A stretch of 64,000 nucleotides of DNA from Sisyra terminalis (lineage: Eukaryota > Arthropoda > Insecta > Neuroptera > Sisyridae): assembly GCA_958496175.1 (NCBI GenBank), contig OY292279.1, forward strand, positions 10,230,001 through 10,294,000, given 5' to 3'. Below, in pieces: positions 1-64,000 of this stretch. The position numbers and the translations under genes were made by a program. Within the stretch, counting starts at the first letter, position 1. Each line of letters opens with the position of its first letter. The notes beneath the pieces were generated by a model, which was not told the origin of the DNA, made no database searches, and was given only the letters and a program-made list of their open reading frames with translations.

Positions 1-93
1 GGCCACCTCTGACAATCTCTGATTTAAATAAACAATGAATAATCTATCTTTTATCTACATATATAAAATTGTTATGTTGGTTGGGGTAGATTT
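1..93. repeat. dispersed repeat shared with 50313-50405
   Basis: The first ~93 bases match 50313-50405 with a few differences (shared tctgatttaaataaacaatg and following). In the second copy this follows the end of a hAT-like element that begins near 50069, so the window probably opens at the end of another copy of that unit. Confidence 0.7.
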
Positions 94-958
94 CAAAAAC
101 TCAAAAAATTGTGCATCCATTTAGCTCAAATTTTGTCACGATATATAATCCGCTTTAATGATTGTTTATATATTATACCTGCAATCGCAAAAAATGTTAT
201 GATTTTATAGTGATTTTTAGAGGTAGAGGTTCTCAAAACATACTTGATAAATGTATATTTGGAAGGAAAGTTATAATTGGTACAGCGAGGGATGCTGCGG
301 GTTGATAAGGGAGGTGATTCTAATAATTCCCAAGTTTTTTTTCCTAAATTCATTTTATCTATTTACAACTATTGGCTGGCAGGACTACGTCTGCCGGGTT
401 TAGCTAGTCTATATATAAAAAAAGGTTTCATTAAAATTTTCTCCAATCACTAGCATTACATAAATGGCTTGATAATTTTTCACTGGTCGTTTTCGCTTCG
501 CCATAAAAACTCATCAATAATAAGAAAAAAAAATTATCAGACGAGAACATCTATGGAAATGTCTGCAAAAATTTTGAGTTTAATCGCAAAAATAATAAAA
601 TATGAAGTAATTGTATCAATTTCAGTATACCTGTATTGTTTATTATTTTCTTACTTTGGCCTTTTATTTTATTTTTGGGTATAAGATCATAAATTATATC
701 CATTTCTTTTAATATTTCCAGTTAATTTTTATTTCCACGTTGAATGTTTGTTTCTGAATATTTTAAATACGGCGGTAGATGTCAACACATGACGAAAATA
801 ACGATATTGCGCAAAGGCGCAAAAACATACCAACTTGAACAAAATTTCCCCCATGCATTCCTACCAACCCATTTCTAGTACTTGTCTATTCTAGACTTTG
901 ACTAATTTTTATTTTTTCCTGTACAAAAATAATCCAAATTTTTGATGTCCGTCTAGGG

Positions 959-1330
959 CAGAGTTCCCCAAACTTTTTTGTGTCGTAGACCCCTTGCCAT
1001 GTTTTTCCGTGTTGGGTAGACCCCCTACTAACCTGATATTGATTTCCTGTAAATTTCTAACTGCAGTGAAGTTTAGTATTAAAACCTTAAAGTAAAAACA
1101 TAGGTACTTTTATAACTTCATAGGTACTTTTATAAATAATGTATATGTCTTGATATTATAAGATAGTATGATGTAAGTAAATAGGTACTATCAGTGTATG
1201 TGTGGAGATCCACTATCGTGGACCCCCATTTTCATTTCATGGACCCCCAAATTTATTTTCGCTGACGTAGACCCCTTGCAGGTTGTCATAGACCCTTAGG
1301 GGTCGATATAGACCACTTTGGGAATCACTG
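959..1330. mobile_element. hAT-type MITE with 8-bp target duplication
   Basis: A 372-bp non-coding element with inverted ends CAGAGTTCCCCAAACTTTTT on the left and, reading inward from the right, CAGTGATTCCCAAAGTGG. These are typical hAT termini (CAGnGnTTCCCAAA). It is flanked by 8-bp near-duplications, gtctaggg at 951-958 and atctaagg at 1331-1338 (6 of 8 match). The inside carries runs of agacccc and gaccccca typical of this MITE type. Confidence 0.8.
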
Positions 1331-1519
1331 ATCTAAGGTCTTACCCACCAAATACATGAGGATGAAAACTGGAAAAATCATTGATAAAATTGTTGCCAAA
1401 TAAAAGGCATTGATCACGAATTATTCTCATAAGAAATGTTTGTATTTTTTTTACTCATTTATATAATATTATTTTATATACAATTTTTTGTATCTTTGTT
1501 TTTAACAATCAGTTAACAT

Positions 1520-1548
1520 CAACAACAATAATTATAATAATAATAATT

Positions 1549-1580
<32 letters not shown>

Positions 1581-1582
1581 CA
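1520..1582. repeat. (AAT)n microsatellite
   Basis: An imperfect array of aat/taa triplets, interrupted by single substitutions, longest pure run about 33 bp. The surrounding 1,340-2,370 holds no feature I can support. Confidence 0.85.
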
Positions 1583-2370
1583 TAAAATTTAATTGCACAG
1601 TGCAATATTTAAATATAATATAGCCAATGTTTTCAATAATCACAATAATATGGTTATAATTAAAAATAATATTTGTAATTATTATTTGTTTAGAGCAAAT
1701 GTCAGTGTTGTATAAAATTTATGTTTAAATCCTTAATAATTCAGACAATTTTGTAAAATCTTAAGCTATAATATTCAAATATTTTACTGGTTTTTCGTGG
1801 TTTATTTTATTTAATTTTTTTTTTGTTTTTTGGTAAAAAGCTGTTCGAATTTTCATTCTTTGACGTTAAGTACATAAAAGCTCAAACATAAGAAGAAAAA
1901 CGCTTAGATAGTACGTACCTATGAATATATGATTGTGATTGTGCTTCTTTTGAATTATTCTTTGACATTGCCATCGATTGTTGCAATGGTAAAACATGAG
2001 GAAGGTTTTTCTCAAACGATTTTCTTTTTAATATACACATATGCTTTGTCGACAAAGTGGTGAAGAAGGGAAGAAAATGAAAGTTAAGTTTTTGTCAGTT
2101 TAGGCCTTTTGATTACCGTTTTTTTTTAAACTGAAAAAAATCAATATGTTCTCTAAATTTTCTTTATATTAATGGCAGTTAATTGTCTAAACATTTCGAA
2201 CAATCAGCTGATAGAAAATCATTCATCTGCAAATCAAACTCGCCATCGATTTACATTCATAAAATGATGAATTTGAAATGTAGAGCTTTAAAGATATTGC
2301 AAGCTTTACGAACGAAAATTACACCTGAAGCTTTTGAAACGATTTGATTTACAAGGTTCAGAGCTTTGCT

Positions 2371-3735
2371 GTATCAAAAATTTTCCCTTAGAAAATTGTA
2401 ACAACCTTTGGTGATGCCATCTCAAGAATATAACTAACTTTTTGCACCAAAACCTTTTTTCCATTATAACTTTTGAACCGGGCTAGATACAAATAAAATA
2501 GTTATTATCAAAATGAAAGCGAAGAAAATTTCCTATAAAAAAGGTTCCACAATAATTTCCGGTAGGTGCCATTGTTAACACAAAAATGACGGTTGAAAAC
2601 AAACGAAGCTTAATATGTCCAAAAATTGTGTTACATTATTCTTGATTTTTCCAAAAATTCTTGGCATTTAAAGAAAAATCGGAGATCAAATGATTTATTT
2701 ATTTGTCAACTATATTTGCTTTTCAGAAAAAGTTCCCAAATGTTAATGAAGTTATCAGAAACTTCGTCAATTGTTAATTTACTATTTGAAATTAATTACA
2801 GGATGAAATATACTTTCTTAAAGATTGAATTTTTGATCTAAAAACATTTTCAGATTTATTCGATATTGCATTATTATTTTTTCTTTGGACGACTATAGCT
2901 TGCTTTTGAGTTTGAAACTTTGCTGTAAATCTTTGTGTACCAAAAATTTTCCCATAGAAAATTGTAACAATCATTGGTGGGTACTATCCCAAAAATAAAA
3001 CTAGCATTTTCACCAAAATCTTTTTTCCATTATAACTTTTGAACCGTGCTAGATACAAATAAAATAGTTATTATCAAAATGAAAGGCAAGAAAATTTCCT
3101 AAAAAAAAGGTTCTCTAATAATTTCCGGTAGGTGCCATTGTTAACATAAAAATGACGGTTGAAAACAAACGAAGCTTAATATGTTCAAAAATTGTGTTAC
3201 ATTATTCTTGATTTTTCCAAAAATTCTTGGCATTTAAAGAAAAATCGGAGGTCAAATGATTTATTTATTTGTCAGATATATTTCCTTATCAGAAAAAGTT
3301 TCCAAAAGTTAATGAAGTTATCAGAAACTTCGTCAATTGTTAATTTACCATCTGAAATTAATTACAGGATAAAATATACTTTCTTAAACATTGAATTTTT
3401 AATCAAAAAACATTTTAAAATTTACTGGATATTGCATTATTATTTTTTCTTTGGACGACTATAGCTTGCTTTTGAGTTTGGAACTTTGCTGTAAATCTTT
3501 GTGTATCAAAAATTTTCCCATAGAAAATTGTAACAATCATTGGTGGGTACTATCCCAAAAATAAAACTAGCATTTTCACCAAAATCTTTTTTCCATTATA
3601 ACTTTTGAACCGTGCTAGATACAAATAAAATAGTTATTATCAAAATGAAAGGCAAGAAAATTTTCTATAAAAAAGGTTCTTTAATAATTTCCTGTAGGTG
3701 CCATTGTTAACGCAAAAATGACGCTTGAAAACGTG
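2371..3735. repeat. 566-bp tandem repeat, 2.4 copies
   Basis: Units begin near 2371, 2937 and 3504, each opening with gta(t/c)caaaaattttccc and containing ccattataacttttgaacc and aaaatgacg(g/c)ttgaaaac. The first two units are full length and the third breaks off after about 230 bp at the start of a hammerhead-like repeat copy. Short matching open frames in units 1 and 2 are a by-product of the duplication. Confidence 0.88.
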
Positions 3736-3814
3736 TTACATTATTGTTACTGTTTCCGAAAATAATGGGCATTTAAAGAAAAATCGGGGTCAAAATAAGA
3801 CTTTTAGATTATTG

Positions 3815-3985
3815 TGATATTGAGGAAGATTGCGTGGCAATCGAAATACGTATCTGGGCAATACGTAACGAATATTTTTGCTTGAACTTCCGTTCAAATT
3901 TATGTTTATGGTATGGTTTTTATATATAATTATATTAAATTATATTACATAAATTGGACCGTAATATATTCTATATATTGTTTAC
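3815..3985 (+). mobile_element. hammerhead-like repeat (GAAAT family), copy 1
   Basis: Contains the diagnostic stem GATTGC-GTG-GCAATC followed by GAAATACG at 3826-3850 and the trailer atacgtaacgaatattttt. In this copy the core begins TTGAGGA rather than CTGANGA. The 3' part (tacataaattggaccg... tatattgt) matches the tails of the other copies. Confidence 0.75.
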
Positions 3986-4206
3986 ACAGAAAAATCGGGA
4001 GTCAGATGATTAATTTATTTGTGACCTAAATTTGCTTATCAAAAAAAGTTCCCAAAAGTTAATGAAGTTAACAGAAACTTCATCTAGAGGATGGATCAAC
4101 ATGCTTTATTGCTTACATTTGGAAGTCAATTTATTAATTACCTTGATTACCTCTCAAATCTTCAACAAATAAGAGTCGCCATTGATTTACCCTAAATTCA
4201 AAACTT

Positions 4207-4735
4207 TAATCTTAAATAGATCTGTGTATATGATATATAAAATATATTGCAGTCCAATTTATGTAGTATAATTTAATATAATAATATATAAAAAAATCAT
4301 ACCACCAACCTAAATTTGAACAGAAGTTCAAACAAAAATATTCGTGACGTATTGCCCAGATACGTATTTCGATTGCCAAGCAATCTTCATCAGTGGTCAT
4401 CAAGTAGTTTGGATCACTCCGTAACTGTTTTGTGATGATTCATCACAATGAATCAAATCACAATGAATTAGTGAATCATCACAAAGCAGTTACGGAGTGA
4501 TCCAAACTACTTGATGACCACTGATGAAGATTGCTTGGCAATCGAAATACGTATCTGGGCAATACGTCACGAATATTTTTGTTTGAACTTCTGTTCAAAT
4601 TTATGTTGGTGGTATGATTTTTTTATATATTATTATATTAAATTATACTACATAAATTGGACTGCAATATATTTTATATATTGTATACACAGTATAACTG
4701 TTCAAAGTCAGCGAAAAAATCTTATTTTGATTAAA
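4207..4735. mobile_element. foldback pair of hammerhead-like repeats (copies 2 and 3)
   Basis: Two copies of the same ~230-bp repeat in opposite orientation, 4207-4440 (minus) and about 4470-4735 (plus), joined by a ~30-bp spacer rich in tgaatcatcaca. Each arm has CTGATGA, a perfect 6-bp stem GATTGC/GCAATC with loop TTG, then GAAATACGTAT...ATACGTC. The plus core is at 4521-4547 and the minus core near 4367-4393. The arms are almost identical and would form a long hairpin. Confidence 0.82.
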
Positions 4736-6310
4736 TAGATCGTTTCAAAAGCTTCGGGCATAGTTTTCCTGCACATTTACCCCGCAATTTTCGTCCAAAG
4801 TGAACGATTGGTCTCACAATTTGTTGCTTTTTTTTTATTAATATTATGACTAGAAAACTTTTTTTTTTTTTGGGTTGAAATTTCGTTAGCTTTATTAAAC
4901 TTTGGCTAATATTAACATTTTGCTTCGTAAGCTAAATCGGGTTTGTCGTAAGTGTACAAACGAAAAAATCGGGGAATGTAACAACAATAGCCCACATGTT
5001 TTGTTTTTTGTTTTTTGGTTTTTTTTTGCATCCTCATTGATCTTTATTGTTGGTAAAGAGGCACTGAATTGTAAAGTAAATACAATTTCATTTATATGTT
5101 TTTCACTAGGGAAATTTTTGATATGTTTTCATTAGAGTAATATTAAAGTTTATTTTTACAAAGTGTTTAAATTCAATACCTCTCTATAGTTTTACTAGTG
5201 AATTTTTTCGATACGATTTGAATAGTTTTCATCCCTTAATACTTGAACATTGGCTAAAGAATTAGGAGAGTAGAACTATCAAGGATCGAACTACAAAAAA
5301 GGTAGTTTTCCGAAACCAGTACCGTAGAAGGTTTTTTTTTGTTTTTAAATTTTTCTAGGTATCGAAAATAAATCGGTAAAAGACGAGAAAACACTACGAG
5401 TACATTATAAGTGGCCAAATTTAATGACAAATAATTTCATTTGAAAATTTATCAATAAACGAATAATTCAATTTGTCATTTGTATACCTAAAATGATTGT
5501 TTTCGTATCTAAAAGTTTCGTACGATTGTTCTTAGCGGTTGGTTTTATTTGAGATTTTGAATTATTCATGTTTGATAAATTTAAAATGTACTTCCTACCC
5601 TATCGCTAGATAAACATTATACCAAAGTAAACACAATGGAAATAAAAATCGGCCACAGTCTAAGAGCCAGTGGCTGGCTACCTGTATAAATTTGACCAGA
5701 CTTAGATTTTTGTACAGGGGGTCACCATAACCGAACGTACTAATTCGTGAGTCACTAAGTCCAGCGGGGCGGGCGTAGGTGTTGCGCAGGTACCTCAGGT
5801 ATTAAAAATTGACTAATTTTAAAAGTATTTGACCACGGCTACCGTTTGAAAATTTAAAAATATATTATTATTATTATTGAAAAATAACCATGGCAGACCA
5901 TTATCGCGCGGTTAACGTCGTGGCAGACAATTTTAAAGATACCAAAAAATATGACATTTTGAAATTTAATTGTTCAGATGCGCGACTCTATTAGTTAGAT
6001 AAGGATGCTGAATACCAGCAGCATGCGTTTTTTTGAGCCATTGCGCAAACTCCGATAAACAGGGCTCTCAACCAACGGTGTAAGTTCGATTCTATTTTAT
6101 AAGGAGAGTCGTTCTTACTACTGAGACCGTTGGTTGAGAGGCCCATTTAACAGAGTTTGCGCAATGGCTCAAAAAACGCATACTGCTGGTTTTCAGCATC
6201 CTTATCTAACTAATAGAGTCGCGCATTGGAACAATTAAATTTCAAAATGCCATATTTTTTGGTATCTTTAAAATTATCCATGGTTAGCCATGGTTATTTT
6301 ACATTAATAA

Positions 6311-7830
6311 TCCATTATTATAAAGAGGAAAGATTTGATTGTTTGTTTGCTTTGAATAGGCTCCGAAAGTACTTGACCGATTTGAAAAATTCTTTCACTG
6401 TTGGGAAGCTACACTATTTTCGGTGAACATAGGCTATATTAAATTTTCAAAAAAATTAGGGATCAATACTAAAACTCCAATAATGTGTGAAAAAATTGCC
6501 AAAAAACTTTCTTACATCGCGTGCGCTGATAATTTTACTAAAAAATGGAACAACCGAATTTAATAGGACTTTATATAAAGATACAACACAATTACCCACA
6601 CACGTTAGGCTACTTATCATTCCTTAAAAAAAATAAGGGAATGTATCCCGTACGTAAAAACTGAGGGATGAAAAAAATTTACTTAGATAGGCGAGTTATA
6701 TATCATTGGAAAGGTATTTAAAAGTTAAAAAATGATCTGTATTAATCTTTTTAGTTGAACTAATAAAAAGCACAGGAATTTAATTTAAAGTACAAAAAAT
6801 TGCTTTTTTGAAATATAAATGTTTTTATAGATAATAATCTGACAGTAAACTTTTTTTTACGTAATTGTTGTAAATAGATCCTTAGGGTTGCTCAGTAAGG
6901 AAATATTAACAAAAAAAATTTAATAGTAATAATAATAATACGTTTTTAAAATAGTGCATATATAAAATGGTGTATTTATATACTCCTCTGACTGATGAAA
7001 TTTTAATAATCCGTGTATTCCTTATAGGAAGTAGGCATATGATAAGTTTTTTTTTTGGAAATTCCTACCCTAACAGACAAGGGTCGATTCAGGATTTTTT
7101 TCTTGGAGGGGGCACAATATCTTTTATTTGCAAGTTCGTGAAAGGGATCATGAAATAAATTCGCAATTCCAGCCAGAAATCATCATAATGATAAATAATA
7201 AATAATCATATCATCATAATGATAAAAGAAATTTAAAATCCTCTTCCAGAGCAAAAGGCATACGCCAAATCGTGTATGGTGAACTACGGACTATCCAATA
7301 TGGTTTAATTATATAGTTGAAATTCAGATATTTCAATAATAAGTTTAAGATACATAATGGTAATTCATGATTATGGAAGAACTGGGTTTCGTACAGTTGT
7401 ACAAATTTACAGTGCAATAGTTTTTGGAAAAAGATTCATTCGGGAATCGAAAAAGGGAGATGGGGTTATTTTGCTGCGAGTATTTTGATATCTTTCGACT
7501 TTTTTTAGTCATAATTAAGACCGAATTTATTGAACTTGGGGATATTTTTTATTAATGTATAGATGCTGATTGATTTACCGATTATTTGGTTCACGGTAGG
7601 TATACCTACCGTAGGTATACGCAATTGAACATACTCTTTTTAGATATTTATAAATATTTTTTGAAAATTAATTAATTATTACATAGAACAATTTTATTCT
7701 TTGCAACAGTTTATTAAATGTGTCTTTTTCAAGAGTGTGAAGTGTTTTCAGGTATGATTATATTTTTCGTAAAAAAATAAATAAGAAAAATAAAATACAT
7801 TACGCAGGTGGAGCCGCGGGGATCAGCTAG
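6311..7830 (+). mobile_element. Helitron-like element, copy 1
   Basis: A 1,520-bp insertion beginning TCCATTATTATAAAGAGG after an A and ending GGGGATCAGCTAG before a T, i.e. 5' TC, 3' CTAG and insertion between A and T without target duplication, as Helitrons do. It has no coding capacity. The right part carries the palindrome ACGGTAGGTATACCTACCGT at 7593-7612. A second copy is at 23464-24404. A fragment of an aagggtcgattcagg element (7078-7190) sits inside it. Confidence 0.8.
7078..7190. mobile_element. fragment of GGGCGGATTCAGG-ended element
   Basis: Starts aagggtcgattcaggattt, then a G-rich ggagggggcacaatatc and ends near gcaattccagccagaaat. The same order of motifs, reverse complemented, is present in the complete copy at 59784-60053. 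Confidence 0.6.
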
Positions 7831-8043
7831 TAATAATATATTTTTTAATTTTCAAACGGTAGCCGTGGTCAAATACTTTTAAAATTTTTCAAGTTTTAAT
7901 TTCTGAGGTACCTGTGCAAACCTACGCCCGCCCCGCTGGACTTAGTGACTCACGAATTCATGTATGTTCCGGTTATGGTGACCCCCTGTACAAAAATCTA
8001 AGTCTGGTCAAATACATACAGGTAGCCAACCACTGGCTCTTGG

Positions 8044-9140
8044 ACTACCACTTTTAGGTCAAATACTTATTAGATAAGGAACAGTAAGAATTTTTTACTC
8101 TAAACTCTATAAGAAAATTTTTCAAAGATAAAATAGATTTTTGGAAATTTAAAGCAACATTTATTGGCAATGAAAGTATATGAATTTGCAAGACTTATGA
8201 GTCGAAAATTTTCTTTTGAGATGCACAAATTGACGATTTAAAATTAAAAGATAATTGATTTAAATTCTTTCCCCAAGGGAGTTATTAAAATTGGAGTTTT
8301 CCTTTGACTTTTCTATAGGAAAAATTGACCAGGTAAACCTTAACAATGTTCCAGAGAATTGCATGTTAGTTTTGTAGTGAAATCTTTTCAGGACATATTG
8401 CGAAAAGCAATTTAAAGAAAAAGCCCTCGATTTCGGTTATTTTCCAAATATTGAAATTTCGATTTTTTCCCAAAAAAAAATTAATACAGCAGAAACCGTT
8501 AGATAATTTGGTAAGGACCTTTGATTTTCTTGAAGAGAAATAAGGGAATTATGGGAAAAATCGTAAGTAGTTCTTATTGATTTTTATCGTCTCATATAAA
8601 AGGAATTAATTTTAAACTGTACTAAAACTAATTTTAGAATTACAACCGGAAAATTTCAACGTTTTCATTGCAAATTCAAAATACTTTCATTCGATTAAGG
8701 TTTGGCTGGAAACAAAAAGAAAAACAGAACTTTTCCCAGCAAATTTTTGCCAAGATGTACTTTACCAAAAGCTGATTTCTATCAAAGCTACAGCATTGAC
8801 TCCTCCCAACTATAGCTGGAGCTTTTTGGAATAAAAATATTTGCCATTTTTACACGAAAAACGATTGTTATACAGATTTTCCGCAAGTTTGCACATAAAA
8901 ATTTCGAAAAATTCTGTAGTTCTGATTGTGTTTTCCAATTTTATTAATATTTCTAAGTCTTAAAAACCCAATACACTTATAAGAAAACATAAAGATTGTA
9001 ATTATAGAAAAAAATCGACTTTTTCTCATGGTACTTTTCTACTATTCCAAGCAAAAAAAAACAGATTTCCAAAACTTTTCCTTCCATAACTGTAACTTTT
9101 ATTCGAATCTGGTTTTTCACTAACGCATTATTATACTATG
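8044..9140. other. no feature seen
   Basis: AT-rich intergenic sequence without ORF, repeat copy or RNA gene that I can support. It lies beyond the slo 3' end. Confidence 0.5.
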
Positions 9141-9145
9141 AAGTA

Positions 9146-9439
9146 GGGTAGAGTGTGGCTTAAAGGTCCATGGGTATAAGGGTCCACCATGAGTATCTTT
9201 TTGCCCCTTAGTCGTCCCTTTTTGCCCCTACTAAGGGGCAAAAAGATACAGACGACAAGGTCTAGAAAAAAATGTAAAATAGCAAACTTCTATATGGATG
9301 ATTCTAATAAAAATTAAATAAATCATGGCCTGATATTTGTTTGTTGGGTTAGCAATATAATTTTCCAATTAATAGGGTTAGTTTTCACAATAACATACGG
9401 AATAGTAAAATTGGACCTTTAAACCCCACCCTACCCTAC
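9146..9439. mobile_element. MITE with AGGGTAGRGTG termini, copy 1
   Basis: About 294 bp with inverted ends AGGGTAGAGTGTGGCTTAAA and, from the right, AGGGTAGGGTGGGGTTTAAA. Near the left end a short hairpin is formed by tgcccctta and taaggggca. A second copy with a lost left end is at about 16197-16442. Confidence 0.75.
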
Positions 9440-9945
9440 TCGAATAACTTTTTCTTAACAATTTCTTTACTGTTATATAGGACGATTTACCCTTAAGTGA
9501 TTTCCAAACAAAGGACCACTTTATTCGGGACCCACTTGCCAAATTTTGACAAAATATAATTGTTTTCCTGGAATAATTACTCAGGAGGCAGATTCTCAAA
9601 GGACTTTTAAATCTAGGAAGAAAGGACATCAAGATGCTAGCAGGTCTATTAACAGGACACTGCAATTTGAGAAAGCATTTCCAAACTATAGGAAAGAATA
9701 AAGGGCTTGTCGGAAATGTGGTGAAGGATATGAGCCTACTTTCCATGTACTATTTGGTGACCCAATATGATCTCAACTGGGGAAACATACAAAAAGACCC
9801 CATTGAATGTCAACTGAGATTTAAATTAGGAGGAAACCTGACCCATGATCTTACCCATGCCATATTAAGGAAAATAAAAAAAAAATCATCAAAATCGGTT
9901 CAGGGGTTCCCGCAAAAAGATGTATTCTATGTCGGGAAAATTTAT
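9440..9945 (+). pseudogene. non-LTR retrotransposon RNase H-end fragment, copy 1
   Basis: In the plus frame from 9634 the sequence reads MLAGLLTGHCNLRKHFQTIG. After a one-base frame shift near 9710 it continues CRKCGEGYEPTFHVLFGDP. This LTGHC...CRKCG...HVL arrangement is the RNase H C-terminal region of Jockey/R1-type retrotransposons. The frame shift and stops upstream show that it is dead. The 105-codon open frame here reads out of phase after the shift. It is part of a segment repeated at 16445-16930. Confidence 0.82.
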
Positions 9946-10099
9946 TTTTAAGAAAAATATGTTTAGATATTTGCCTTATATCCTTTGATTAGGTCGTGGA
10001 AATCGGAAAAGCATTCGTTTTCGATAGTAGAATAGTACTTTTTAATAAGAAAAACAGAACCGATTTTCTTGTAACATCAAAACGGTGGGCGAGAGGCTT

Positions 10100-11396
10100 T
10101 ATTTAATTTACATATTGCATTTTTATTTATTTTTTTTTTTTTTTTGATTCATTTTAAATATTTTTAAAAATTTTTATCATCTATCACTCAAATTTATCTT
10201 TTTATTTAGTAATTAATTAATATTTTGTTTAAATTTTATTTGGTAAAACAACCACACAGCATTTTCACTAATAAAAAGCTCGATCAATATTCAACAACAA
10301 CGCACATTGAGATAAATATATATATATACTTTATATATTCATAAATATTTTTTTTTATATTTTTTTGTTTAAATTTTTGAAAAAATCTCCTTTTAGAATA
10401 GAAAATCAAACAGATAGATTTATTTGAGTTTTTTCCCATTTTTTTTAATAGTAATAATAGCAGCAATATTTACGATTTTTTTTTAGACATTATACTTTAA
10501 AACGTTTTGGCAGTTTTATAAGTTATACTTGGATTATAATATATAAATTTATTTATATATTTATAGATTTTCATTTCAATATTTAGGACTTAGATATATA
10601 TTTCATTTGGTTAACAGAAGCAATTACTAGTAAGTCATGAAAACATTTCTTTTTAAATTGATTTAAATAAAACGACGCCTGCGTCTCACTTAATTACCTT
10701 TTTACATTTCTCACTTATTTTTGTAATATTTACGTATTTGTGTAATTTTATAAATATAAAAAAAAATCACTGCATTCATATCTCTTGCATCAAAGCAACT
10801 AATCGGGGGACGAACAAAAAAACCTTAAAAATATCAATTAAAAATTTGTCTTTAGTTTAACGTTTCTCCGAATTTAGAGTTCAAAAATTTTTATTTAGTC
10901 TATAACTTGTTTTATTTATTTATTTTTTTAAAATTTAAACACTGAATCCATTTAGTTTTCGTTGATTTTTTCCAAATTTTCTTCCATAATGTAATTATCT
11001 TGATTTATTTGCGTAGACACCCCCATGGACTTCCATTCTATTGCAGTTCATCTTAAGCAGATCCATCCATCATTTCGTACCAGGAATAAGGAGAAAACAA
11101 AAAAACAACGCAAAACATAAAATAAAACTTTTACTACAAAATACAATATTGAATAGGGGGAAAAATATAGCAAAAGAAAAGCACAATTGAATATGGCTGA
11201 ACTGAAATGTAATCAAAAAGCACACATAAAACGCAAAAGCTTCGTTTAAACAATCAACATAATATAGGATTTATTGGAATGGTGGATGGGATTAAGAAGA
11301 TCTTGGTAGACTCATGAATGAAATCGCGGATTTGAGTCGTTGATCTCTTTATATGTAGGAGTAGGGTCCATCAGTGAGGGCGCTACAGAGCAATAG
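10100..11396 (-). other. probable slo 3' UTR and downstream flank
   Basis: No coding sequence is visible. On the slo strand it follows the stop codon directly and is AT-rich, with several AATAAA-type signals (for example opposite 10107-10120 and 10905-10925). It is free of the recognisable transposon families that fill the introns, as expected of a UTR. The poly(A) site cannot be fixed from sequence. Confidence 0.45.
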
Positions 11397-63955
<52,559 letters not shown>

Positions 63956-64000
63956 CTGGAAAGAAGTTATCGATTAAACTCAACATACGTGTGTAAAGCT

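Larger units (their letters stand above)
5662..8043. mobile_element. long foldback element split by a Helitron-like insertion
   Basis: The left arm (5662-6075) is mirrored by a right arm made of 6118-6310 plus 7831-8043. Outer ends are taagagccagtgg and ccactggctctt. The inner arms meet around a ~45-bp loop between agggctctcaaccaacggt and accgttggttgagaggccc. Removing 6311-7830 restores a continuous right arm that matches the left arm, so the inner segment inserted later. Confidence 0.85.

Noticed and set aside
2626..3464. Matching 71- and 90-codon ORFs as paralogous genes
   Set aside because: Products of the 566-bp tandem repeat; AT-rich composition, no motif, and truncation in the third unit.
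4212..4738. Two matching short ORFs as a small gene family
   Set aside because: They are the two arms of one inverted repeat carrying a hammerhead-like core, read in the same way.
9378..9746. 122-codon minus-strand ORF
   Set aside because: Antisense shadow of the non-LTR retrotransposon RNase H fragment; the similar minus frame at 16524-16820 is the same shadow in the second copy.

Overview
The window looks like a piece of an insect nuclear genome: strongly AT-rich, introns of hundreds of bases to about 10 kb, and a heavy load of transposon debris. The order cannot be fixed from what is visible. It is dominated by one protein-coding gene on the minus strand, the large-conductance calcium-activated potassium channel slowpoke (slo, the KCNMA1/BK orthologue). 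The window holds its 3' part, from the second half of RCK1 (exon at 63800-63955) to the stop codon at 11397. The voltage sensor, pore and promoter lie beyond the right edge. Twelve constitutive exons and one pair of alternative exons, about 660 residues without cassettes, join with intact reading frame and GT-AG borders. Every exon was placed by recognising the protein and checking both splice sites and codon phase.

Reading in transcript order (right to left): RCK1 exon 63800-63955; mutually exclusive 113-bp exons 63346-63458 and 57539-57651; RCK1-end exon 51247-51405; CKACH heme-motif exon 47486-47562; linker exons 34342-34392 and 25489-25615; RCK2 exons 18114-18288, 17832-18056 and 17497-17776; calcium-bowl exon 14835-14971; then 14654-14766, 14289-14538 and the terminal exon 11397-11516. 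Between the CKACH exon and 25489 there is a cluster of small cassette or candidate cassette exons (43911-43949, 42628-42705, 30075-30122, 29873-29899, 29066-29125, 27302-27334). All are phase 1 to phase 1 and lengthen the RCK1-RCK2 linker without changing frame.

Positions 1-10,000 lie downstream of slo and contain no gene I can support. They hold a hAT-type MITE, a three-copy 566-bp tandem repeat, copies of a hammerhead-like repeat, and a long foldback split by a 1.5-kb Helitron-like element. The slo introns hold many palindromic (foldback) elements, two Helitron-like copies in the window, RNase H and C-terminal fragments of non-LTR retrotransposons, degenerate mariner/Tc1 transposases, a tandem pair of tRNA-derived SINEs and several minisatellites.

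The most striking non-gene structure is a set of repeats carrying hammerhead-ribozyme-like cores (CUGANGA, stem II, GAAA). Several sit in both arms of large inverted repeats. One unit also carries three regularly spaced CCAAT boxes and a TATA box, so it resembles a transcribed, possibly self-cleaving non-autonomous retroelement.
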